DNA of 64,000 nt from Paracidobacterium acidisoli (GTDB taxonomy: Bacteria; Acidobacteriota; Terriglobia; Terriglobales; Acidobacteriaceae), in the NCBI RefSeq assembly GCF_003428625.2, contig NZ_QVQT02000006.1:372001-436000 (forward strand), in the 5' to 3' direction. Below, piece by piece: positions 1 through 8,311 of this stretch. Made by a program: the position numbers and the translations under genes. Each line of letters starts with the position of its first letter. Position 1 is the first letter of the stretch. The notes below the pieces were generated by a model. It did not search any database and was not told the origin of the DNA. It was given only the letters and a program-made list of their open reading frames with translations.

Positions 1-2
1 AT

Positions 3-1208
3 TTATGCAGGAATCTCGAGCATGCGGTCCAGAGCCACGCGCGCCCAGTGCTTCACGTCGTCCCGCACCTGAATGCGGTTCACCACATGACCCTCCACCA
101 GGTTTTCGAGCGCCCATGCCAGATGCTGCGGGCTGATGCGGTACATCGTCGTGCACAGGCAGCCGGTGTCGTCGAGGGTGATGATCTTTTTGCCCTTCGG
201 CGCAAACTCCCTCGCCAGCCGGTTGACCAGGTGAATCTCGGTTCCGATGGCGAAGCTCGACCCCTCGGGCGCGTCGGCGACGAGCCGGATCAGCCGTTCC
301 GTCGAGCCCATCGCGTCGGCCTTCCGGCAGACCTCCCAGCGGCACTCCGGATGCACGATCACCTGCATCTCCGGATACTTCGCGCGCACCTTGTCCACGT
401 GCTCCGGCAGAAAGCGCTGATGCACCGAGCAGTGGCCCTTCCACAGAATGACCTTTGCCGCCCTCAGACGCTCCGGCGAAACGCCGCCGCCGATCTGCCA
501 GGGATCGTAGACCACCATCTCCTGCATCGGGATGCCCATCGCCCAGCCGGTGTTGCGGCCGAGGTGCTGGTCGGGCAGAAAGAGGATCTTTTCCGCGCGC
601 GCAAAGGCCCACTCGAAGGCCGTGCGCGCATTCGACGAGGTGCAGACCAGTCCGCCGCGCTCGCCGCAGAATGCCTTGATGGCCGCCGTGGAGTTCATGT
701 AGGTCAGCGGCAGCAGCTCGCTTTCCTTGAGGCCGGCTCCGAGCAGCGTCTCCCAGCAGTCTTCCACCTGGCCGATCTCGGCCATATCGGCCATCGAGCA
801 GCCCGCATTCAGGTCGGGCAGAATCACACGCTGCCCCGGCCTTTCCGCCGTGTCGGGACGCCCCAGCACATCGGCGCTCTCGGCCATGAAGTGCACGCCG
901 CAAAAGAGAATGTAGTCGGCCTCGCTGGCCGCTGCCGCCTGGGAGAGCTTGTAAGAGTCGCCGGTGAAGTCCGCAAAGCGAATCACTTCATCGCGCTGGT
1001 AGTGATGGCCCAGCAATACGGTGCTCGCGCCCAGCTTTTCGCGGGCGGCCGCAATGCGGTCATCCATCGTGTGGTCGGGGAGGACCAGATAATTCTCCAG
1101 AGAACACGTCTCTGCCTGTGGGACAACTTCCTCAAGTACGTTCAATGTATGCTCCGCCTTCAGCCCAACGGGAAGACCGTTCTCGATGGACGGGGATGTT
1201 GAAAGCAA
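3..1208 (-). CDS. nadA: Quinolinate synthase NadA
   Basis: Condenses iminoaspartate (from NadB) with dihydroxyacetone phosphate to quinolinate in cytosolic de novo NAD synthesis. The three expected [4Fe-4S] ligands are visible: Cys103 (LFCGVHFMAES), Cys189 (LVCTSSNA) and Cys350 or Cys352 (TGCLCTTMYR). The HHYQRDE motif near residue 70 is also typical. The frame opens with TTG at 1208, giving 401 aa, somewhat long for the family; an internal Met at residue 48 would give a more usual length, so the N-terminus is uncertain. The partner nadB lies 3.5 kb away on the same strand, separated by genes of the opposite strand, so the two are not one operon here. Identification is firm; only the start is open. 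Confidence 0.95.
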   Translation of the reverse strand: MLSTSPSIENGLPVGLKAEHTLNVLEEVVPQAETCSLENYLVLPDHTMDDRIAAAREKLGASTVLLGHHYQRDEVIRFADFTGDSYKLSQAAAASEADYILFCGVHFMAESADVLGRPDTAERPGQRVILPDLNAGCSMADMAEIGQVEDCWETLLGAGLKESELLPLTYMNSTAAIKAFCGERGGLVCTSSNARTAFEWAFARAEKILFLPDQHLGRNTGWAMGIPMQEMVVYDPWQIGGGVSPERLRAAKVILWKGHCSVHQRFLPEHVDKVRAKYPEMQVIVHPECRWEVCRKADAMGSTERLIRLVADAPEGSSFAIGTEIHLVNRLAREFAPKGKKIITLDDTGCLCTTMYRISPQHLAWALENLVEGHVVNRIQVRDDVKHWARVALDRMLEIPA

Positions 1209-1263
1209 TTCCGGCTGCAGTCGGCTCGCTGTGGCTTATGCCACCCAGTCGACGGGGATGTTG
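1189..1263. repeat. 13-bp direct repeat around the nadA start
   Basis: GACGGGGATGTTG occurs at 1189-1201, inside the first nadA codons, and again at 1251-1263, upstream of it. The copies are 62 bp apart, roughly six helical turns. A small hairpin GTGGC-TTAT-GCCAC (1231-1244) sits between them. This could be a regulator site for nadA or a chance duplication. The sequence alone does not decide. Confidence 0.35.
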
Positions 1264-1490
1264 CAACCACACCTTTTAGACGCGCCTCGTGAAAATCCGT
1301 TGCAAATTCGGTGAATCTCACCGGGCGGGCCCATCTGTTTCTGTAACTCATATCGTACACAAAACGGCGGCCGCACAACAGAGTTCCCCCGTGGCTGCCG
1401 TGAGGTTCAACTCTATCGATTTCCGGGCTTTGCCGGCGCCGGGAGCCCCTCATTTGTGGCCCCCGATGCTGGCGGGTATCATGGTCTTTC
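1209..1490. other. Divergent intergenic region nadA / tatB
   Basis: This 282-bp stretch lies between the divergent nadA and tatB starts and must hold promoters for both. Apart from the second copy of the 13-bp repeat and the GTGGC hairpin, I see no clear promoter boxes, no riboswitch-like structure and no convincing small ORF. Confidence 0.5.
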
Positions 1491-2072
1491 ATGCATCTTG
1501 GCGATTCCATATTCATCTTTCTGCTGGCCCTGGTACTCTTCGGCCCCAAACGCATGCCGGAAATCGCAAAGCAGATCGGCAAACTGCTGGCGGAGTTCCG
1601 CCGCGCCAGCAACGAATTCAAAATGCAGATCGATGAGGAGCTGCGGAACCTCGACCGCCAGGAAGAGCAGAAGAAACGCGAAGCCCGCCTGCAGCTGGCC
1701 GAAAACAGCCAGACACAGAGCAGCCAGACCGAGACTGAGACCCCGGCCGGCGAGCTGGCCTCCGGCGCCTCTTCCGAGACTGCAGAAACGGCTGCGGAAA
1801 CCCCGTCATCGGACACGCTGACGATCATGCCTCCCAGTAGCGGAACCACAGTGAGCGCGTCGTCTCCCTACATGGCCGCGGCTGAGACCGAGCCTTTTCC
1901 CGAGCCGTCCACCGCGATGCCGGCCGAGCCTTCCGATGCCCCGGCTGCGGGCCACCTCGAATCCTCCGAAACACCGCAGGCCGATGCTGCTCCCGCACCG
2001 GCCGCTCTGAACGGAGCCTCTTCCCATACTTCTGAACAGGAGCACGAGAGCACCTCTCTTCATCATGGCTGA
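1491..2072 (+). CDS. tatB: Twin-arginine translocase subunit TatA/TatB family
   Basis: Component of the Tat pathway, which exports folded proteins across the inner membrane. The N-terminus has the family form: a short hydrophobic helix (residues about 5-17), an FGPKRMPE hinge, then an amphipathic helix (about 20-60). The remaining 130 residues are a charged Ala/Glu/Pro/Ser-rich tail with little expected fold. At 193 aa it is much longer than a typical TatA, which favours TatB, but a bifunctional TatA/B cannot be excluded. The last codons overlap the tatC start by 8 bp, so the two are translationally coupled. I see no strong Shine-Dalgarno before the ATG. Confidence 0.9.
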   Translation: MHLGDSIFIFLLALVLFGPKRMPEIAKQIGKLLAEFRRASNEFKMQIDEELRNLDRQEEQKKREARLQLAENSQTQSSQTETETPAGELASGASSETAETAAETPSSDTLTIMPPSSGTTVSASSPYMAAAETEPFPEPSTAMPAEPSDAPAAGHLESSETPQADAAPAPAALNGASSHTSEQEHESTSLHHG

Positions 2073-2871
2073 TTTTGTCGATCGCGCCCGAACGGCGGTC
2101 ACGGAGCGCGCGGAACTGCCGGGCATGAGCCTCCTCGAGCATCTCGAGGAGCTGCGTCGGCGCATCGTGCGCTCGATCCTCTTTATCGTTGGTGGCTTTC
2201 TGGTGGCGTGGTTCTTCCACGAGAAGATTTACGCCTTTATGCAGGAGCCGATCACGCTGGCGCTGAGCAGGCATCACATGCCGACGCAGCTGGTCTATCA
2301 CAACCCCATCGATCCCTTTAACCTCTACCTCAAGATCAGCTTCATGGGCGGCTGCATTCTCGCCGCGCCCTTCGTTCTCTATCAGGTGTGGCTGTTCATC
2401 TCGCCCGGCCTTTATCAGAACGAGAAGCGGTACGTCGTCCCCTTCATGGCGGCCACCATCGGCCTGTTCCTGGCCGGAGCGTACTTCGGCTACCGCTGGG
2501 TCTATCCCGGCTCGCTCGACTTCCTGCTGACCTTCGACAAGGACTTCCGTCCGCTGATCGAGATCAACGAGTACACCGACCTCTTTCTGACCGTGATCCT
2601 GGGCCTCGGCATCACCTTCGAGCTGCCCATCCTCATCATGTTCCTCTCCATATTCGGCATCGTCAGCCCGCGCTTTTTATGGAAGAACATCCGCTACGCC
2701 ATCCTGATCATCTTCATCATCGCGGCCGTCATCACGCCGACGCCGGATGTGCTGACGATGTGCGTCTTCGCGCTGCCGATGCTGTCGCTCTATCTCATCA
2801 GCATCGCCGTCTCCTACATGGTTCATCCCGCGCAACGAAAGAAGCGCGCCGAAAAGGAGGCCGCGTCCTGA
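2065..2871 (+). CDS. tatC: Twin-arginine translocase subunit TatC
   Basis: Multispanning inner-membrane receptor for twin-arginine signal peptides. The 268 aa show the TatC pattern: a cytoplasmic N-terminus with the MSLLEHLEELRRRIVRS stretch, six hydrophobic segments, and the conserved Glu in GITFELPIL. The start overlaps the end of tatB. The C-terminus is Lys/Arg rich, consistent with a cytoplasmic tail. An AAAGGAGG sequence inside its last codons serves the next gene. Identification is firm. Confidence 0.96.
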   Translation: MADFVDRARTAVTERAELPGMSLLEHLEELRRRIVRSILFIVGGFLVAWFFHEKIYAFMQEPITLALSRHHMPTQLVYHNPIDPFNLYLKISFMGGCILAAPFVLYQVWLFISPGLYQNEKRYVVPFMAATIGLFLAGAYFGYRWVYPGSLDFLLTFDKDFRPLIEINEYTDLFLTVILGLGITFELPILIMFLSIFGIVSPRFLWKNIRYAILIIFIIAAVITPTPDVLTMCVFALPMLSLYLISIAVSYMVHPAQRKKRAEKEAAS

Positions 2872-2876
2872 AGCGG

Positions 2877-3782
2877 ATGCGGCAGATCCTCTGCGGCGCA
2901 GCCGCGGCGCTTTGCCTGCTGGCCGTGGGCGCGGCGTCAGCGGCCCCCGTGCAGAATCTGCCGCAGCTCGACGGCAGACGCGCCCTTGAATACACGCGCC
3001 AGTTCGTCGCCATCGGCCCCCGCTGGATCGGCAGCCCCGGCCACGCCAAAGCAGAAGCCTTTCTGAAGGATCACTTCCGGCACGACGCGCTCGAAGAGGA
3101 CACCTTCACTGCCAAAACGCCCGCAGGCAGCATGCAGATGCACAACTTCATCGTGCGCTTTCCCGGCAAAAAAGACGGCGTCATCGTATTCGCCACGCAC
3201 TACGAAACCAACTACTGGCTGCGCAACGTCAACTTTGTCGGCGCAAACGACGGCGGCTCGACCACCGGGCTGCTGCTGGCCATGGCCGACTGGCTCCGCG
3301 CCCATCCGCCGCAGGGCTACAGCGTGTGGCTGGTCTTTTTCGACGGGGAAGAGTCCATTCAGCCGCAGTGGTCCGACAGCGACGCGCTCTACGGCAGCCG
3401 CCATCTGGCGGAGAAGTGGCAGGGCGACGGCACGCTGAAGCGCGTGAAGGCCCTGATCCTCGCCGACATGCTGGGCGATAAGGATCTCGACATCGACCGC
3501 GATCAGAATTCGACCGGATGGCTCGAAGACCTGGTGCGTAATGCCGCCTCGAAGTATGGCTATCAGTCGTACTTCTTCGCGCGCGACAATCAGGTGGACG
3601 ACGATCACATGCCGTTCGTGCACCGCGGCGTGCCCTGCGCCGACATCATCGACATCGACTACGGCTACGAGAACAGCTTCCATCACACGGTCGAGGACAC
3701 GATGGATAAGCTGAGCGCGGAGAGCCTCACCATCTCCGGCGACGCCTTCCTCGAATCGATCAGCCTGCTCAACCAGCGATGA
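2877..3782 (+). CDS. Glutaminyl-peptide cyclotransferase-like M28 family protein
   Basis: Exported zinc enzyme of the M28 fold, closest in motif layout to animal-type glutaminyl cyclases, which convert N-terminal Gln/Glu to pyroglutamate. Residues 1-22 form a signal peptide ending in ASA. Candidate zinc and catalytic residues are Asp125 (GANDGGST), Glu158/Glu159 (FFDGEES) and His269/270 (SFHHTVED). The run FFDGEE followed by DALYGSRHLA is the hallmark of the cyclase branch rather than of aminopeptidases. The ATG at 2877 is 16 nt from the AAAGGAGG at 2853-2860. A CTG at 2868 would have a 7-nt spacing and overlap the tatC stop, so a non-canonical start is possible. It sits in the tat run, but its own signal lacks an RR motif. 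Confidence 0.82.
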   Translation: MRQILCGAAAALCLLAVGAASAAPVQNLPQLDGRRALEYTRQFVAIGPRWIGSPGHAKAEAFLKDHFRHDALEEDTFTAKTPAGSMQMHNFIVRFPGKKDGVIVFATHYETNYWLRNVNFVGANDGGSTTGLLLAMADWLRAHPPQGYSVWLVFFDGEESIQPQWSDSDALYGSRHLAEKWQGDGTLKRVKALILADMLGDKDLDIDRDQNSTGWLEDLVRNAASKYGYQSYFFARDNQVDDDHMPFVHRGVPCADIIDIDYGYENSFHHTVEDTMDKLSAESLTISGDAFLESISLLNQR

Positions 3783-4705
3783 TGCACGCCGGCGCAACCA
3801 CGACGTGGTGGGTATTCTTCCATGTGCTGGTTGTGGTTCTGCTGGCCGTGGACCTGGGCATCCTGCAGCGCGGCAAGCAGGCGGTTGCGCTCGGCACCGC
3901 CTGGGCATGGACCATCTTTCTGGCGGCGCTGGCCTTTGGATTCGCCATCTTTCTCTCGCACGCCGACGGACGGCAGCAGGGGCTCGAATTCTTCTCCGGC
4001 TACCTGATCGAGGGCTCGCTCAGCGTCGATAACCTCTTCGTCTTTCTGCTCATGTTCCGCTCGCTGCGCCTCGGCATCGAGGAGCAGCGCCGCGTTCTGC
4101 TGTGGGGCGTGCTGGGCGCGATCGTCATGCGCGCGCTCTTCATCGCCGTCGGCGTTACGCTGCTCAACCGCTTCGCGTGGATCGAATATCTCTTCGGCGC
4201 TTTTCTGCTCGTCGCCGCCGTCCGCCTGCTTCGTCACAAGGCCGACAAGGCGGAGGCCTCGGGCCTCGTTCGCTGGCTGCGGCGCTCGCGCATCGGCGGC
4301 TTTATTGAAACGGGAGGCCCCGATAATCCGACCATCCGGCTGGTCTTCCCCGCTCTCCTCTTTGTCATTCTGGCCGTCGAAGCCACCGACCTGATCTTCG
4401 CGCTCGATTCCGTTCCGGCGGTGCTGGCCATCTCGCGCAATCCCTTCGTCGTCTACACGTCGAATATCTTCGCGATTCTGGGGCTTCGCTCGCTGTACTT
4501 TGTGCTGGCCGGCCTGCTCGACCGGCTGCGGCTGCTGCACTACGGCCTCGCGGTGATTCTCGCCTTCGTTTCGCTGAAGATGCTGCTGCACCAGTGGATC
4601 GATGTGCCGGTTGCGATCTCGCTCGGCATCATTCTCGTCACGCTGGCCGTCTTCGCCATTGCCAGCCGCGTGATTCCCGATCGCAAAGCCGCGGCTAAGC
4701 TCTGA
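3779..4705 (+). CDS. TerC/Alx family integral membrane protein
   Basis: 308-aa polytopic inner-membrane protein of the TerC family. Members are linked to tellurite resistance and to manganese or other metal homeostasis. Conserved acidic transmembrane signatures are visible: SVDNLFVFLLMF in the first half and EATDLIFALDSVPAV in the second. The ATG overlaps the stop of the preceding cyclase gene (ATGA), so it is the last gene of the tat run. Its end overlaps the nadB end by 11 bp in convergent orientation. No yybP-type manganese riboswitch is possible immediately upstream because that sequence is coding. The substrate cannot be told from sequence. Confidence 0.88.
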   Translation: MMHAGATTTWWVFFHVLVVVLLAVDLGILQRGKQAVALGTAWAWTIFLAALAFGFAIFLSHADGRQQGLEFFSGYLIEGSLSVDNLFVFLLMFRSLRLGIEEQRRVLLWGVLGAIVMRALFIAVGVTLLNRFAWIEYLFGAFLLVAAVRLLRHKADKAEASGLVRWLRRSRIGGFIETGGPDNPTIRLVFPALLFVILAVEATDLIFALDSVPAVLAISRNPFVVYTSNIFAILGLRSLYFVLAGLLDRLRLLHYGLAVILAFVSLKMLLHQWIDVPVAISLGIILVTLAVFAIASRVIPDRKAAAKL

Positions 4706-6257
4706 ACCCGGTTCCCTGCCCTGCCTTCGTCACCGAATGCCGGGCAAACCGAAGGTCGTCGCGCTTCGGAAAATCATTGCGGTAGTGCGCGCCGCGGCTT
4801 TCTTCACGCGCCAGCGCTGAGCGCACGATCAGCTCGCCTACCCGCTGCAGATTGCGCAGCTCCAGCGCCGGCCGGCCGGCGTCCTTTGGAGCATCGCCCG
4901 AGAGCGTCTCCAGCTCGCGCATCGCCTCGCGCAGACCATCGCCCTCGCGCAGCAGGCCGGCCTTCTCCCACATCGTCCTCTGCAGCCTCTGCCGCAGTGC
5001 GGTGACATCTGTTTTCGGCAGCGTGTCTTCGCGTATTTCGACTGCGACGCCCGCAGCGATGGCCGCCTCCGCCTGCATGGCCTCTGCCGCGCGCGCGCCG
5101 AAGACCAGCCCCTCGAGCAGCGAGTTGCTCGCCAGGCGGTTCGCTCCGTGTACTCCGGTGCAGGCTACTTCGCCGGCCGCGTAAAGCCGCCGCAGCGAGG
5201 TGCCGCCATTCATGTCGCTGCGCACGCCGCCCATCAGGTAATGCGCCGCCGGACGTACCGGAATCCGGTCGCGCCGCAGCTCCAGCCCATGCTGCGCCAG
5301 GAAGCGCGAAATCCCGGGAAAGCGCTTTACCGGATCGATACCGGTGACGTGCCGCATGTCGAGATACACGGGCCGCTGCTCGCCGTCCGGTCCCATGCCC
5401 TCACGGGTGATGGCCCGCGCCACCACATCGCGCGGAGCCAGCTCCAGCAGCGGATGATAACGCTCCATGAAGCGCTCGCCGCGGTCGTTGATAAGGTACG
5501 CGCCCTCGCCGCGCAGCGCTTCGGAGATCAGGAACCGCGCCACGCCGGGCAGGCTCAGCGCGGTGGGATGGAACTGATAGAACTCCATGTCGGAGATCTC
5601 GGCGCCGGCGCGGTACGCCATCGCGATGCCGTCTCCGGTGGCCACAGCGGGGTTGGTCGTGTCACTGTACACCTGGCCTGCGCCGCCGCTGGCCAGCAGC
5701 ACGGCCCGGGCGCACACCGCATACTGCGAGCCGTCCGGACGCAGCAGCGTCACGCCGCTCACTTCGCCGTCCCCGGCGAGCAGGTCGACCGTCGGCGTCC
5801 ATTCTCGCAGCGTAATCCGCTCTTCGGAGCGGGCGCGCCGCAGCAGCGAGTGACCGATCTCGGCGCCGGTCGCGTCGCCGTTGGCGTGCAGAATGCGGTT
5901 GCGGCTGTGCGCTCCTTCGCGTGTGCGCATCAGCTCGCCGGCCTCGCGGTCAAAGCCCGTGCCCCATGCCAGCAGCTCGTCCACGCGGCGCGGACCCTCC
6001 TCTACCAGCACGCGCGCGGCTTCGCGGTTCACAAGGCCGTCGCCCGCGTTCATGGTGTCTTCGAGGTGCAGGGCCACATCTTCGTCGCCGCCCATCGCCA
6101 CCGCAATGCCGCCCTGCGCGTAATGCGTGTTCGACTCGTCCAGAGCTTCTTTCGTGACCACCAGCACGCGTCCCGCGGCTGACAGTCCGATCGCGGCGCG
6201 CAGCCCTGCAATGCCCGCGCCCACCACTATAAAATCCGTCTCTTCCACACCGGCCAT
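4695..6257 (-). CDS. nadB: L-aspartate oxidase NadB
   Basis: FAD enzyme oxidising L-aspartate to iminoaspartate, the first step of de novo NAD synthesis, feeding NadA. The dinucleotide-binding GAGIAG is at the N-terminus, followed by the HYAQGGIAVAMG substrate loop, the RGEGAYLIN segment, and the C-terminal FAD loop with GEVACTGVHGANRLASNSLLEG. I start at ATG 6257 (520 aa), giving a family-like N-terminus MAGVEETDFIVVGAG. A GTG at 6275 adds six residues; neither has a good ribosome site. It ends inside the last codons of terC on the other strand. Confidence 0.95.
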   Translation of the reverse strand: MAGVEETDFIVVGAGIAGLRAAIGLSAAGRVLVVTKEALDESNTHYAQGGIAVAMGGDEDVALHLEDTMNAGDGLVNREAARVLVEEGPRRVDELLAWGTGFDREAGELMRTREGAHSRNRILHANGDATGAEIGHSLLRRARSEERITLREWTPTVDLLAGDGEVSGVTLLRPDGSQYAVCARAVLLASGGAGQVYSDTTNPAVATGDGIAMAYRAGAEISDMEFYQFHPTALSLPGVARFLISEALRGEGAYLINDRGERFMERYHPLLELAPRDVVARAITREGMGPDGEQRPVYLDMRHVTGIDPVKRFPGISRFLAQHGLELRRDRIPVRPAAHYLMGGVRSDMNGGTSLRRLYAAGEVACTGVHGANRLASNSLLEGLVFGARAAEAMQAEAAIAAGVAVEIREDTLPKTDVTALRQRLQRTMWEKAGLLREGDGLREAMRELETLSGDAPKDAGRPALELRNLQRVGELIVRSALAREESRGAHYRNDFPKRDDLRFARHSVTKAGQGTGFRA

Positions 6258-6351
6258 AACGTTCCAGGCTATCACGTAACAGCGTTCAGACCTTTTAGAG
6301 TATGCCCAGGCGGCGAAGGGTTCAGCCCATCTGCGATACGATGAAGAGATC

Positions 6352-7479
6352 GTGCGAACGATACACGTTAAAACAGAATCGGCCGATTATCCGGTGTATG
6401 TCGGCAGCGATTTTCTGCCGCAGCTTTCGCGCCATCTCCGCAAACTGAGCGGCGATGCGCTGCCCCGGCTCTTTATTCTCACCTCGCCCGAGATCTGGGC
6501 GCTCTGGGGAGAGGCCCTGCTCTCCGGCCTGCCCAAAGAGCAGCATCCCTCGATCCTCTTTCTGCCGCCGGGCGAGCGCTACAAGCGCCTCGCGGAGGTG
6601 GAGCGCCTGGCCGGCGAGCTGGCCGCGGCGGGCGCGGACCGCTCCTCCGTGCTGATCGCCTTCGGCGGAGGCATCATCGGCGATGTCGGCGGATTTCTCT
6701 CCGCCATTTACATGCGCGGCATCGACTACATTCAGATGCCCACCACGCTGCTGGCCCAGGTTGACTCTTCGGTCGGCGGCAAGACGGGCACCAATCTCAG
6801 CGCGGGCAAAAATCTGATCGGCAGTTTTCATCATCCCCGCGCCGTCTTTGCCGACGTGGCCACGCTGCAGACGCTCCCGGCCCGCGAGCTGCGCGCCGGC
6901 CTCTTTGAGAGCATCAAGGCCGGCATCATTCGCGACGCGAAGCTCTTCCGTTTTCTCGAGCGCAATGCCGAGGCCGTGCTGCAGCGCGATATGGATGCGC
7001 TGAAATATGTGATCGGCGCGTCGGTGCGCATGAAGGCCGAAGTGGTCGGCATCGACGAGCGCGAGTCGGGCCTGCGCATGATCCTCAACTTTGGACACAC
7101 CATCGGCCACGCCATCGAGGCCGCCACCGGATACCGCAGGCTGCTGCACGGCGAGGCCATCGCCTGGGGCATGCTGGCCGCCCTGCAGATCGCGCTCGGC
7201 CGCGGCACCGTCACCGCGCAGGAGGCGGACCGCATCACGCAGACCATTCACGCCTATGGACCGCTGCGGCCCTTCCGCAGCAGCGCCGGACTGCTGCTGG
7301 GAGCGGCGGGACGCGACAAGAAGAACCGCGCCGGAAAGCGCCGCTTCGTGCTGCCGCAGGGCATCGGCGATGCGGTGGTCGTGGAAAATGTGACGGATGC
7401 CGAGATGCGCGACGCCGTCGAGTGGACACTGGCCGCTGCCCGCCAGTCCGAGCAGAAGACCGAGGCTCGCGGCCGATGA
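6352..7479 (+). CDS. aroB: 3-dehydroquinate synthase AroB
   Basis: NAD- and metal-dependent cyclisation of DAHP to 3-dehydroquinate, second step of the shikimate pathway. The 375 aa carry the NAD-binding [11 protein letters not shown], the [10 protein letters not shown] and [10 protein letters not shown] motifs, and the metal-ligand stretch [11 protein letters not shown]. The start is GTG. The stop overlaps the start of menG (ATGA), so the two are coupled. aroC lies at 13.8-15.0 kb in another operon. Confidence 0.96.
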   Translation: MRTIHVKTESADYPVYVGSDFLPQLSRHLRKLSGDALPRLFILTSPEIWALWGEALLSGLPKEQHPSILFLPPGERYKRLAEVERLAGELAAAGADRSSVLIAFGGGIIGDVGGFLSAIYMRGIDYIQMPTTLLAQVDSSVGGKTGTNLSAGKNLIGSFHHPRAVFADVATLQTLPARELRAGLFESIKAGIIRDAKLFRFLERNAEAVLQRDMDALKYVIGASVRMKAEVVGIDERESGLRMILNFGHTIGHAIEAATGYRRLLHGEAIAWGMLAALQIALGRGTVTAQEADRITQTIHAYGPLRPFRSSAGLLLGAAGRDKKNRAGKRRFVLPQGIGDAVVVENVTDAEMRDAVEWTLAAARQSEQKTEARGR

Positions 7480-8276
7480 GCTCCGCGCCGCAGAACATCG
7501 CCCGCGCCGCAGCGGCAGGCTCACGGCCCTCCGGAGCCGACAGCGAGCAAAGCTCCGCGCGCGCCGTGCGCGAGATGTTCGACAGCATCGCGCCGCGCTA
7601 CGATCTGCTGAACCATGTTCTCTCCTGCAATGTGGACCGGCTGTGGTGGTGGCGCACGGCGCGCCGCTTCCGGCATATTCTGGCGCGGCCCGAGGCGCGG
7701 GTTCTCGATATCTGCTGCGGCACCGGCGATATGACGCGGGCACTGCTGCGGCGCCGTCCCGCCGCTGCGCAGCCGGTGATGGCCGCGGACTTCTCGCATG
7801 CCATGCTGGTGCGCGGCGCGCGGAAGCTGGCGCAGGAGAACGTTTTTTTCGTCGAAGCCGACGCGCTGCACCTGCCGCTCGCCGGCAGCTCGCTCCACCT
7901 GATCACCACGGCCTTCGGCTTCCGCAATTTGTCCAGCTACCGCGCCGGTCTCGAAGAGTTCTTCCGGGTTCTGGCTCCGGGGGGTGAGGTCGGCATCCTC
8001 GACTTCAGCGAGCCTGGCGGCCTCCTCGGCCGTCTGTACGCGTTTTATTTCCGCCGGGTGCTTCCGGCCATCGGCTCCCGGCTCTCCGGCGTCGCCGGCC
8101 CGTATGCCTATCTGCCGTCGTCGGTGGCGAATTTTCCGCCGCCGCCGCAGATGCTCGATCTGATGCGCAGCACGGGCTTTACCCAGGTCTCATGGACGCC
8201 TTACAGCCTGGGCATCGCCGGGCTGTACCGCGGAATCAAACCTTCGGCGGAAGAGCTCTCCGGCCGCGTTTTTTGA
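7476..8276 (+). CDS. menG: Demethylmenaquinone methyltransferase
   Basis: SAM-dependent C-methylation of demethylmenaquinone, the last step of menaquinone synthesis (UbiE/MenG family). Key motifs are the N-terminal [20 protein letters not shown], the SAM-binding [10 protein letters not shown], and the TTAFGFRNL post-motif. The 266-aa product from ATG 7476 overlaps the aroB stop; an upstream in-frame ATG (7422) inside aroB is less likely. Menaquinone rather than ubiquinone is inferred from the taxonomic setting, so UbiE activity cannot be excluded from sequence alone. Confidence 0.93.
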   Translation: MSSAPQNIARAAAAGSRPSGADSEQSSARAVREMFDSIAPRYDLLNHVLSCNVDRLWWWRTARRFRHILARPEARVLDICCGTGDMTRALLRRRPAAAQPVMAADFSHAMLVRGARKLAQENVFFVEADALHLPLAGSSLHLITTAFGFRNLSSYRAGLEEFFRVLAPGGEVGILDFSEPGGLLGRLYAFYFRRVLPAIGSRLSGVAGPYAYLPSSVANFPPPPQMLDLMRSTGFTQVSWTPYSLGIAGLYRGIKPSAEELSGRVF

Positions 8277-8311
8277 TTTCAGGATACGCTGAAGATTCGG
8301 TGGAAGACCGT

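Noticed and set aside
3779-3850. yybP-type manganese riboswitch upstream of terC
   Set aside because: The upstream sequence is coding and the genes overlap, leaving no room for a leader RNA.
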